A DNA stretch of 5,485 nt from Chloroflexota bacterium (GCA_030690025.1 JAUYDJ010000171.1:1-5485); one strand, 5' to 3'. Shown: positions 1 to 5,212, numbered from the stretch's first letter. Translations and numbers: made by a program. Notes: generated by a model from the letters alone, not told the origin.

Positions 1-501
1 GGCTGCGGGCTGTACATAGTCGCCTCCCGAAAAGGGGAAAAGCTCAACGGGCAAACGGCCAATACCGTATTTCAAATAACCTCCACACCCCCCACCATTG
101 CGGTGAGCATCAATAAGGCCAATCTCACCCATGAGTTTATCGAGGCCAGCAAGGTGTTTACCGTATCTGTCCTGTCTAAAGAAACGCCGCTGTCATTTAT
201 TGGCCGTTTCGGGTTTAGGTCGGGCCGGGACATAAACAAGCTTGAGGGCGTCAACTACAAAACAGGTACCACCGGGGCCCCGGTGATTACGGATAATGCC
301 CTCGCCTACATGGAAGCAAAGGTAATCAAGCAGGTAGACGTGGGCACTCATACCATCTTTATCGGGGAGATTGTGGGTGCGGAGGTAGTTACCGAGAAGA
401 AAGAAGAGCCGATGACCTATGCCTATTACCACGAGGTCAAGCGAGGCACTACCCCTAAATCTGCCCCCAGCTACATTGAACCGAAAAAGGGAGGCGCGTA
501 A
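1..501 (+). CDS. Flavin reductase-like FMN-binding protein (Hrb-type flavoprotein), 5' partial
   Basis: The frame is open from base 1 to the TAA at 499-501, giving 166 visible residues; the N-terminus lies outside the window. Early residues GLYIVASRKGEKLNGQTANT and the following TPPTIAVSINKANLTHEFI are typical of the flavin-reductase-like split-barrel family, including the flavoprotein half of clostridial high molecular weight rubredoxin (Hrb). By comparison with that family about ten N-terminal residues are missing (inference). The GTG at 103 is an internal Val in the conserved SINK region, not the start. The late segment YYHEVKRGTTPKSAPSY matches the end of the flavin domain just before the linker to rubredoxin in fused homologues. 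Members take electrons from NAD(P)H through FMN and pass them to rubredoxin or its partners in the cytoplasm. A rubredoxin gene follows with zero spacing, which supports this role. The exact substrate is unknown. Confidence 0.87.
   Translation, partial: GCGLYIVASRKGEKLNGQTANTVFQITSTPPTIAVSINKANLTHEFIEASKVFTVSVLSKETPLSFIGRFGFRSGRDINKLEGVNYKTGTTGAPVITDNALAYMEAKVIKQVDVGTHTIFIGEIVGAEVVTEKKEEPMTYAYYHEVKRGTTPKSAPSYIEPKKGGA
489..494 (+). promoter_or_regulatory. Ribosome binding site of the rubredoxin gene
   Basis: GGGAGG lies inside the last codons of the upstream flavoprotein gene, with seven bases between it and the ATG at 502. It shows that the rubredoxin can be translated independently although it directly follows, in frame, the flavoprotein stop codon. 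Confidence 0.7.
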
Positions 502-663
502 ATGGCTAAATACAAATGCACTGTATGCGGCTGGGTCTATGACCCGGCCCTGGGCGACCCGGATGGCGGTATTACCCCCGGGGTGCCGTTTGAGAAGCTG
601 CCGGATAGCTGGGTATGCCCGGTCTGCGGCGCGACGAAGAGCGAATTTGAAAAAGAGGATTGA
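502..663 (+). CDS. Rubredoxin
   Basis: This is a 53-residue protein, the usual size for a stand-alone rubredoxin. It carries the two iron-binding knuckles: C6-T-V-C9-G near the N-terminus and C39-P-V-C42-G near the C-terminus, giving the four cysteines of the Fe(SCys)4 centre. The family pattern of [29 protein letters not shown] is intact, so it should be functional as a small cytoplasmic one-electron carrier. ATG at 502 follows the TAA of the flavin-reductase-like gene with no intervening base and in the same frame; a GGGAGG site at 489-494 supports this start. The neighbour is the likely electron donor, as the same two domains are fused in Hrb proteins. Likely acceptors (flavodiiron protein, rubrerythrin, superoxide reductase) are not in the window. 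TGA stop at 661-663. Confidence 0.96.
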   Translation: MAKYKCTVCGWVYDPALGDPDGGITPGVPFEKLPDSWVCPVCGATKSEFEKED

Positions 664-712
664 CCCACTAGAAAACGCTAAGATGACCTGTTAGAATGAA
701 AGAAATATAGCT

Positions 713-719
713 GGAGGTG
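713..719 (+). promoter_or_regulatory. Ribosome binding site of the ferritin-like gene
   Basis: GGAGGTG sits five bases before the ATG at 725, a strong Shine-Dalgarno match that fixes this start. The 61 bases between the rubredoxin stop and this ATG contain no convincing terminator or promoter, so co-transcription with the rubredoxin is possible. Confidence 0.75.
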
Positions 720-724
720 TAAAC

Positions 725-1174
725 ATGGTAGACAAAGGAAAAGGGCCCGCCACCAAGGTATCCGCCGGGTTACTCGATTTATTGAACCAGGCTATCGCCA
801 GGGAGCTGCAGGTCGCTATCCAGTACATGTGGCAGCATGTCCAATGGAGCGGGGTCAAGGGATTTGCCGTACATGATGAGTTGAAGAGTATCGGCATAGT
901 TGAAATGAAACACGCCGAAGCCATTGCCGAGAGGCTTTTCTACCTGGGCGGAACGCCGACCACCAAGCCAACCCCTATTTTCGTGGGCAAGACGCTGAAA
1001 GAAATGATAGAGCAGGACATCAAGGACGAAGCTAACGCCGTCGAGCTCTACAAGCAGATTGTGGAAGTAGCCCGCAAAGAGGGTGACGAGACCACCAACC
1101 GGCTATTCCGGGAAATTTTGCAGCAGGAAGAAGACCATCACGATACCTTTACCACCCTGTCAGAGGACTTGTAA
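725..1174 (+). CDS. Bacterioferritin/ferritin-like di-iron protein
   Basis: The 149-residue protein fits a four-helix ferritin-like bundle (helices roughly 13-41, 48-75, 90-118, 121-147), slightly shorter than classical bacterioferritin (about 158). All expected di-iron ligands can be seen: E27 in ARELQ, E60 and H63 in E-M-K-H, E102 in DIKDEANA, and E135 and H138 in QQEEDHHD. M61 sits where bacterioferritins carry the Met that ligates the inter-subunit haem, so haem binding is possible but not shown. Bacterioferritins oxidise Fe(II) and store iron in a 24-subunit cytoplasmic shell; related mini-ferritins protect against peroxide. The adjacent rubredoxin and flavoprotein may supply electrons (inference). 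The start is supported by GGAGGTG at 713-719. The gene could equally be a general ferritin-like (Dps-like) protein; assembly size cannot be read from sequence. Confidence 0.85.
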   Translation: MVDKGKGPATKVSAGLLDLLNQAIARELQVAIQYMWQHVQWSGVKGFAVHDELKSIGIVEMKHAEAIAERLFYLGGTPTTKPTPIFVGKTLKEMIEQDIKDEANAVELYKQIVEVARKEGDETTNRLFREILQQEEDHHDTFTTLSEDL

Positions 1175-1226
1175 GAGCCTTTAGGTCACGAGCAGGGTAA
1201 AGAAACGGGACGGGAGTGGCTGGTCA

Positions 1227-1556
1227 TTACACCAGTTTCATGATAAGAAACGCCGTGACAACGTAGGTGGCGACACTTATAGCCGTTGCCCCGGTCAAGC
1301 CGAGCCGGGGCAGCAAAAAGATTAGGCCAATAACATACAGTATCCAGGAAGGCAGCAGTATCAGCATATCCTTGGCATAGCTCACGGCTGCTCCCGTCCC
1401 GCTTGACAGATATATGACGCAGAGAGACACCACCGATATCGAGGGCAAGAAGGCTAAAAAGGCGGCCACAAAGCCTTTGCCGTGGCTACCGAAATAACTT
1501 ACGGCGGTGACGACAGTGCCGCCAATCACAGAGTGCAGCAACATCTTCAGGTCCAT
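1227..1556 (-). CDS. Small four-helix membrane protein, DUF3147/GlpM-like
   Basis: This 109-residue hydrophobic protein lies on the minus strand and is convergent with the ferritin-like gene. Four membrane segments are evident at about residues 6-22, 29-50, 64-82 and 88-107, with short polar loops (SHGKG, SSGTG, PRLG). The N-terminal GG-V-T-A-V-S-Y-F run, the helix-2 AAFLAFLPSISVVSL and the overall size resemble the DUF3147/GlpM family of small inner-membrane proteins, whose biochemical function is not established. The family call is by eye and tentative. The ATG (complement of 1554-1556) has only a weak GGGG Shine-Dalgarno, six bases upstream on that strand; Met5 is an alternative start. No operon partner is visible in the window. 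Confidence 0.7.
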   Translation of the reverse strand: MDLKMLLHSVIGGTVVTAVSYFGSHGKGFVAAFLAFLPSISVVSLCVIYLSSGTGAAVSYAKDMLILLPSWILYVIGLIFLLPRLGLTGATAISVATYVVTAFLIMKLV

Positions 1557-1701
1557 AAGTTACCCCGGTTCCGGCTATGCAATTTTATCTTCAATCGGTA
1601 TAGACCCCAGTGGCGAGATTTTACAACCCCAGCTTGCGTCGATTGCATCAGGTATCATTTTGCATTTGGTTTCAGCTATCTATGTTCTGACCTATCGCCT
1701 G

Positions 1702-1725
1702 CCCCTTCCCTAATCAGGGAAGGGG
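1702..1725. repeat. Hairpin 1: 10-bp perfect inverted repeat
   Basis: CCCCTTCCCT at 1702-1711 pairs perfectly with AGGGAAGGGG at 1716-1725 around an AATC loop. No T-run follows on the plus strand, so it is not an ordinary intrinsic terminator. It is the first of three hairpins in about 100 bases and looks like part of a composite intergenic repeat element. Confidence 0.8.
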
Positions 1726-1735
1726 AGAAAAAGTA

Positions 1736-1764
1736 AGAGAGAGGGGGCGAAGCCCCCTCTCTCT
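1736..1764. repeat. Hairpin 2: 13-bp perfect inverted repeat
   Basis: AGAGAGAGGGGGC (1736-1748) pairs perfectly with GCCCCCTCTCTCT (1752-1764) around a GAA triloop. The left arm is pure purine except its last base. This very stable stem has no T-run after it. Confidence 0.82.
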
Positions 1765-1775
1765 AAAATCTCTTT

Positions 1776-1798
1776 CCCCTCTCCTTTTAGGAGAGGGG
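1776..1798. repeat. Hairpin 3: 10-bp inverted repeat followed by GTTAGGGGTGAGG
   Basis: CCCCTCTCCT (1776-1785) pairs with AGGAGAGGGG (1789-1798) around TTT. The following TTAGGGGTGAGG resembles the tail of high-copy intergenic repeats that I recall from Chloroflexota and other environmental genomes; this is recollection rather than a search result. Arm sequence is related to hairpin 1 but not identical. Confidence 0.75.
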
Positions 1799-1890
1799 TT
1801 AGGGGTGAGGTCATACTTCTATATTAACATTACGCACAGACAAGATACCAAATGCAAAGAGAACCCTCCAGTGGGTTCTGCTTAATCATG

Positions 1891-1971
1891 GTGTCAGTGC
1901 GAGGAGCGTAGCGACGAAGCAATCTCATTCCCCACCCATCCGAGATTGCTTCGCTTCGCTCGCAATGACAC
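1891..1971. repeat. Palindromic dispersed repeat (GCGAGGAGCG..GCGACGAAGCAATCTC type)
   Basis: The left arm 1891-1926 and right arm 1942-1971 form an imperfect palindrome. The inner stem GAAGCAATCTC (1916-1926) with GAGATTGCTTC (1942-1952) is 11 perfect pairs around a 15-base loop. The outer stem GTGTCA.TGCGAG (1891-1903) with CTCGCA.TGACAC (1959-1971) has one mismatch. Between them the left arm carries 12 bases against 6 on the right. This motif is a widely dispersed intergenic repeat in many bacteria, whose translation gives the tell-tale ERSEAI peptide in spurious ORFs. No transposase is present, so any mobility would need to act in trans. Confidence 0.85.
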
Positions 1972-2007
1972 TGACGACAACTAAGATTGAGTAAAATGCT
2001 CCGGTGA

Positions 2008-2036
2008 TTGCACTTGACAGTATGGGCTGATATAAT
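2008..2036 (+). promoter_or_regulatory. Promoter of thrS (sigma70-type, extended -10)
   Basis: TATAAT at 2031-2036 is a perfect -10 box, preceded by TGA at 2028-2030 as an extended -10. A weak -35 TTGCAC at 2008-2013 lies at the ideal 17-base spacing. A perfect TTGACA at 2014-2019 is only 11 bases from the -10, too close to serve with it. Transcription would begin near 2043, leaving a leader of about 105 bases before the thrS ATG. Confidence 0.72.
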
Positions 2037-2037
2037 A

Positions 2038-2077
2038 GGACTTATCAAGCGGCGCTAATCAGATTTATGGACTTATC
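2038..2077 (+). repeat. 9-bp direct repeat in the thrS leader (possible operator)
   Basis: GGACTTATC occurs at 2038-2046 and again at 2069-2077, a 31-base period or about three helical turns. The first copy covers the predicted transcription start. The placement suits a regulator binding site or an RNA element, but no regulator can be named from the sequence. Confidence 0.4.
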
Positions 2078-2091
2078 GTAATAGCGTGACT

Positions 2092-2130
2092 AAAGCCTCT
2101 CGACCTGCAAGGGATGGGAGGTTTTCGTTT
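2092..2130 (+). terminator. Terminator-like hairpin in the thrS leader (possible attenuator)
   Basis: AAAGCCTCTC (2092-2101) can pair with GGGAGGTTTT (2116-2125): six core pairs including one G-U, then one G-U and three A-U pairs. A small CCT/AGG stem can form inside the loop. TTTTCGTTT (2122-2130) supplies an interrupted U-tract. It lies downstream of the thrS promoter and 17 bases before the ATG, so it would act as an attenuator if real. No T-box AGGGTGG motif, Thr-codon leader peptide or clear antiterminator is visible. The alternative reading is a chance hairpin. Confidence 0.45.
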
Positions 2131-2147
2131 GGTATGGAGATAAATCG

Positions 2148-3890
2148 ATGACTCTTCACCACGGACAGCAAGTGGAAGACGGTAAACTGGAGACCATGCG
2201 TCACTCGGCCGCCCACGTGATGGCGGAAGCGGTGCAATCTATCTTCCCAGATGCTAAGTTCGCCATCGGGCCGGCCATTGAAGATGGCTTCTACTATGAC
2301 TTTGATTTACCCCGCCCGCTCACCCCGGGCGACTTGCCGCTCATCGAGGACAGGATGGCCAAGATACTCGCCTCAAACCAGCCTTTCGTCAGGGAGGAGA
2401 TAGACAAAGCGGCCGCCCGCCGCCTGTTCTCGACTCAGCCCTATAAGCTGGAACTCATCGGTGAAATTGAGGATGAGAAAGTGAGCATATACCGGCAGGG
2501 CAGTTTTGTTGACCTGTGCCGCGGGCCGCATGTCAGTTCCACGCTGGAGATAAAAGCTTTCAAGCTGCTAAGCATTGCCGGCGCTTACTGGCGGGGCGAT
2601 GAGCACCGCCCCATGCTGCAGCGTATATACGGCGTGGCTTTTGACAGCCAGGAAGCACTGGCCGAGCACCTGAAAAAGCTGGAAGAAGCCGCCCGCCGTG
2701 ACCACCGCAAGCTGGGCAAAGAGCTTGACCTGTTCAGCATACATGATGAAGCCGGGCCGGGCCTGGTGCACTGGCACCCCAAAGGGGCTACTATACGCCG
2801 CATCATAGAGGACTTCTGGAAAGAAGAGCACATCAAGCGCGGCTATGACATTGTCTATACCCCGCATATTGGGCGGTTGGAACTGTGGCGAACCAGCGGC
2901 CACTGGGAATTCTACCGGGAGAATATGTACAGTCCCATGGTGGTGGAGGGGCAGGAATACGAGATTAAGCCTATGAACTGCCTGGGGCATATCCTGATTT
3001 ACAAGACCAGGCTGCGCAGCTACCGCGACCTGCCGTTGCGCTATGCCGAGCTGGGCACGGTCTACCGCTATGAGCGTTCCGGGGTGCTGCACGGGCTAGC
3101 GCGGGTCAGGGGGTTTACCCAGGACGATGCCCATATCTTCTGCCGCTTTGACCAGCTGGAAGACGAGGTCGTCGGCGTGTTGAAGCTGGCCCGTTTCATG
3201 ATCGAGACCTTCGGCTTCGCCAGCTACCAGGTCTATCTCTCTACCCGCCCGGAGAAAGCGGTCGGCTCGGCTGAAATCTGGGAGGAAGCCACTAATATAC
3301 TCAAGAGGTCGCTGGAAAAATCAAAGACTGACTACAAGATAGACCCCGGCGAGGGTGTCTTTTATGGCCCCAAGATAGATATCAAGCTGGAGGACGCGCT
3401 GGGCCGGGCATGGCAAGGGCCGACCATCCAGGTCGATTTTAATAACCCGCAGCGCTTTGATGTCACCTATATTGGCGAGGACGGCCGGGAACATCAGGTG
3501 GCTATGGTGCATCGCACCGTGCTGGGCAGCATGGAGCGCTTTTTCGCCTCGCTTATCGAGCACTATGGCGGCGCTTTCCCGGTGTGGCTGGCACCGGTCC
3601 AGGTAGTCATCATTCCCATGGCCGACCGTCACCTGGACTACGCGAAGAAGCTGCAAACGGCATTGAAGCGGCTGAAAGTGCGCGTGGAAATTGACGCCCG
3701 CTCGGAGAGACTGAACCTTAAAATCCGGCAGGCCCAGCTGGACAAGGTACCGTATATGATTGTGGTCGGGGATAAAGAGGTAACTGCGTCAACCGTGGCC
3801 GTCCGCCTGCGCAGTGGTGAGCAGCTGCCCCCGCAGTCCTTTGCCGAGTTTAAGAAGACCATCCGGGCGGCAATCAAGAACAAGAAGTAA
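2148..3890 (+). CDS. thrS: Threonyl-tRNA synthetase lacking the TGS domain
   Basis: The 580-residue class II synthetase charges tRNA-Thr with threonine in the cytoplasm. The N2 editing domain is present, with H19 and H23 in RHSAAH and C124 and H128 in DLCRGPH, which hydrolyses Ser-tRNA-Thr. The catalytic core has zinc ligands C278 (MNCLGH), H329 (DDAHIF) and H455 (HRTVLGS), motif-2 R307 (YRYE) and motif-3 R464 (SMERF). The C-terminal anticodon-binding domain starts near 480 (PVWLAPVQVVIIP). Zinc and catalytic residues all sit 56 positions earlier than in the 642-residue E. coli enzyme, because the N-terminal TGS (N1) domain is absent. An in-frame TAA at 2091-2093 with no start codon between rules out a longer N-terminus. 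The ATG is preceded by GGAGA at 2136-2140. It leads the thrS-infC-rpmI-rplT-pheS cluster. Confidence 0.97.
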   Translation: MTLHHGQQVEDGKLETMRHSAAHVMAEAVQSIFPDAKFAIGPAIEDGFYYDFDLPRPLTPGDLPLIEDRMAKILASNQPFVREEIDKAAARRLFSTQPYKLELIGEIEDEKVSIYRQGSFVDLCRGPHVSSTLEIKAFKLLSIAGAYWRGDEHRPMLQRIYGVAFDSQEALAEHLKKLEEAARRDHRKLGKELDLFSIHDEAGPGLVHWHPKGATIRRIIEDFWKEEHIKRGYDIVYTPHIGRLELWRTSGHWEFYRENMYSPMVVEGQEYEIKPMNCLGHILIYKTRLRSYRDLPLRYAELGTVYRYERSGVLHGLARVRGFTQDDAHIFCRFDQLEDEVVGVLKLARFMIETFGFASYQVYLSTRPEKAVGSAEIWEEATNILKRSLEKSKTDYKIDPGEGVFYGPKIDIKLEDALGRAWQGPTIQVDFNNPQRFDVTYIGEDGREHQVAMVHRTVLGSMERFFASLIEHYGGAFPVWLAPVQVVIIPMADRHLDYAKKLQTALKRLKVRVEIDARSERLNLKIRQAQLDKVPYMIVVGDKEVTASTVAVRLRSGEQLPPQSFAEFKKTIRAAIKNKK

Positions 3891-3904
3891 AATTAGCAGC
3901 CCAT

Positions 3905-3934
3905 TTGATTTCGTGCGAGAGATTGTGCTATAGT
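3905..3934 (+). promoter_or_regulatory. Internal promoter for infC
   Basis: TTGATT (3905-3910) and TATAGT (3929-3934) are separated by 18 bases, and TGC at 3926-3928 makes an extended -10. Transcription would begin near 3941, leaving a very short leader before the Shine-Dalgarno. It lies in the 76-base gap between the thrS stop and the infC start, so infC-rpmI-rplT can be transcribed independently of thrS. Confidence 0.6.
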
Positions 3935-3947
3935 GAAATCTGTCCGT

Positions 3948-3956
3948 AAAGGAGGT
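3948..3956 (+). promoter_or_regulatory. Strong Shine-Dalgarno of infC
   Basis: AAAGGAGGT is a near-perfect anti-16S match. It lies far upstream of the first in-frame ATG (4051), so translation clearly starts earlier. GGAGG ends 11 bases before ATA (3967) and 14 before ATT (3970). The downstream rpmI and rplT genes have GGAG 10-11 bases from their ATG, which favours ATA. Confidence 0.8.
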
Positions 3957-3966
3957 AAACAGCGAC

Positions 3967-4554
3967 ATAATTAAGAAACTTCGCGTCAACGAGAGCATCA
4001 GGGCCAAGGAAGTTCGTCTTATCGGTGAGAAAAGCGAGCAACTTGGGATTATGCCGTTGTATCAGGCCCGGGAGATTGCCAAGAAGCAGAATCTCGACTT
4101 AGTCGAGATAGCACCTACGGCGGAGCCACCGGTGTGCCGCCTCCTCGATTACGGAAAGTTCAAGTACGAGCAGGCGAAGAAAGAGCGTGAGCTCAGAAAG
4201 AGCCAGAAAGTCTCCGTGGTGAGGGAGGTACGCCTGAGACCTTCGATTGACGACCACGACTTGGAATCAAAGGCGAGGTCTATCCACAAGCTGCTCAACG
4301 GCGGTGATAAAGTCAAGGTAACCGTAATGTTCCGGGGACGTGAGATTATCCACAGTAACCTCGGCTGGAAACTGTTGCAGAGGTTGGTGGAATCCACCAA
4401 AGACGTGGCCTCCATGGAGCGCCAGCCGTTTATGGAAGGGAACCGGATGTCTATTATCCTGTCGCCGGCGGCAAGTCAGAAAGCCGCACCAGCGGCGACG
4501 ACTCAGAAAGTTGGGGCGGCGGTGGAGGAAGTCAAGGAAGGAGTAAAGTCCTAG
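3967..4554 (+). CDS. infC: Translation initiation factor IF-3 with non-canonical start codon
   Basis: IF3 binds the 30S subunit, blocks premature 50S joining and proofreads start codons. The frame runs from ATA-ATT-AAG (3967) to TAG at 4552-4554, 195 residues. The N-terminal domain begins LRVNESIRAKEVRLI and holds the signature YGKFKYE at about 62-68. The C-terminal domain has VREVRLRP, DDHDLESKAR and GDKVKVTVMFRGREI. Starting at the first ATG (4051) would delete 28 conserved N-terminal residues and leave the strong Shine-Dalgarno unused. Between the in-frame TGA at 3934-3936 and 4051 there is no ATG, GTG or TTG. ATA is the likeliest start by spacing, with ATT at 3970 the alternative; infC of E. 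coli uses AUU, which IF3 discriminates against, giving autoregulation. Residues 168-195 are an extra Ala/Lys/Glu/Val-rich tail. rpmI abuts directly. Confidence 0.93.
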   Translation: MIKKLRVNESIRAKEVRLIGEKSEQLGIMPLYQAREIAKKQNLDLVEIAPTAEPPVCRLLDYGKFKYEQAKKERELRKSQKVSVVREVRLRPSIDDHDLESKARSIHKLLNGGDKVKVTVMFRGREIIHSNLGWKLLQRLVESTKDVASMERQPFMEGNRMSIILSPAASQKAAPAATTQKVGAAVEEVKEGVKS

Positions 4555-4758
4555 ATGCCGAAAATCAAGACCCATAAAGGGGCACAGCACCGTTTTCATA
4601 TTACTGGCCGTGGCAAGATTTTGCGGGTTAAGGGCCCGAAGAGCCATCTACGCTTGCACAAAGCCAAGCGGACCAGGCGGCTTTTTGACACGATGGTCCC
4701 CATCAGTCCTAGCGATAAGGCCAGGATAAAGAAGCTTTTACCCTACGGAGTGAAGTAA
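4555..4758 (+). CDS. rpmI: 50S ribosomal protein L35
   Basis: The 67-residue basic protein starts [14 protein letters not shown] and continues TGRGKILR, the L35 signature, with a Lys/Arg-rich middle and the usual length of about 65 residues. It is a structural component of the large ribosomal subunit. The ATG follows the infC TAG with no spacer and in the same frame. AAGGAG at 4538-4543, inside the infC tail, provides ribosome binding 11 bases upstream. Translational coupling to infC and rplT is expected; in E. coli, L20 represses this gene pair through an RNA structure, which I cannot demonstrate here. Confidence 0.97.
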   Translation: MPKIKTHKGAQHRFHITGRGKILRVKGPKSHLRLHKAKRTRRLFDTMVPISPSDKARIKKLLPYGVK

Positions 4759-4760
4759 AG

Positions 4761-5114
4761 ATGTCACGAGTAAAAAGAGGCGTAACCAGAGGCAGACGAC
4801 ATAAGAAGTTGCTTGCCTTAACCAAGGGCCACCGGGCAACCAGACATCTGTTGGTGCACCGGGCTCATGAGTCTATGCTTAAGGCGCTAAGCTACGCTTA
4901 CGCTCACCGCCGGGAACGGAAAGGTGATATGCGGCGCTTGTGGATTGCGCGGATTAACGCCGCCAGCCGGGCTAATGGACTCCTGTATAGCCAGTTTATG
5001 CATGGCTTAAAGGCATCCGGTGCTGACATTAACCGCAAGATGCTGGCCGATATGGCCGTGAAAGAGCCGGCGGCTTTTGCCAACCTGGTCGCTGCCGCTA
5101 AAGCCCAGGGCTAA
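4761..5114 (+). CDS. rplT: 50S ribosomal protein L20
   Basis: The 117-residue protein has the standard L20 length and pattern: [18 protein letters not shown] with the basic N-terminal extension that threads into 23S rRNA, then [17 protein letters not shown] in the globular domain, then [17 protein letters not shown]. It is an early assembly protein of the large subunit and, in several bacteria, the autogenous repressor of the rpmI-rplT messenger. GGAG at 4747-4750 lies ten bases before the ATG, overlapping the end of rpmI, whose stop codon is only two bases away. TAA stop at 5112-5114. Confidence 0.98.
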   Translation: MSRVKRGVTRGRRHKKLLALTKGHRATRHLLVHRAHESMLKALSYAYAHRRERKGDMRRLWIARINAASRANGLLYSQFMHGLKASGADINRKMLADMAVKEPAAFANLVAAAKAQG

Positions 5115-5212
5115 GAATCATCCTCCTTTGTCCCTGCTCAGGGAAGGTAAGTTCTGCAGTTTTTAGCCGTCCGATTATAGCTAATTCGTAGTCCAGGTCA
5201 ACAAGATAAAAT

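Larger units (their letters stand above)
1557..2147. other. Long divergent intergenic region with repeats and the thrS promoter
   Basis: This stretch separates the minus-strand membrane protein from thrS. Bases 1557-1700 show no recognisable gene. From 1702 to 1798 there are three adjacent hairpins, at 1860-1879 a small hairpin (7-bp stem AGAACCC/GGGTTCT), at 1891-1971 a palindromic dispersed repeat, and at 2008-2147 the thrS promoter and leader. Short open frames crossing it on either strand have no family resemblance, and one on the minus strand is simply the translated palindromic repeat. Confidence 0.8.

Noticed and set aside
419..694. 91-codon frame across the rubredoxin gene
   Set aside because: It is out of frame with the flavoprotein and rubredoxin, both clearly real, and its Arg/Ala-rich product is typical of a shadow frame.
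664..712. Promoter for the ferritin-like gene (TAGAAT at 692-697)
   Set aside because: No acceptable -35 at 16-18 bases; TTGACC at 660-665 is 26 bases away.
1175..1226. Bidirectional terminator between the convergent ferritin and membrane protein genes
   Set aside because: Only a weak CTTTA/TAAAG pairing with a long loop and no U-tract on either strand.
1482..1736. Two overlapping plus-strand frames (84 and 68 codons) upstream of the hairpin cluster
   Set aside because: They overlap the 5' end of the minus-strand membrane protein gene, run into the repeat hairpins, lack a good ribosome binding site and resemble no family.
2014..2036. TTGACA at 2014-2019 as the -35 box for TATAAT at 2031
   Set aside because: Spacing is only 11 bases; TTGCAC at 2008-2013 gives 17 and the TG extension makes a strong -35 unnecessary.
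1830..2048. 72-codon minus-strand open frame containing the ERSEAI peptide
   Set aside because: It is the translation of the palindromic repeat at 1891-1971 plus flanking promoter DNA; such frames are well-known spurious calls.
2568..3092. 174-codon minus-strand frame inside thrS
   Set aside because: It is antisense to the conserved ThrRS core, and its length is explained by the codon composition of the real gene.
5115..5212. Terminator or promoter between rplT and pheS
   Set aside because: TCCCT/AGGGA at 5131-5144 is only a 5-bp stem and the T-run at 5160-5164 is too far away; TATAGC at 5176 lacks a credible -35. The stem faintly resembles hairpin 1, but too little to call a repeat copy.
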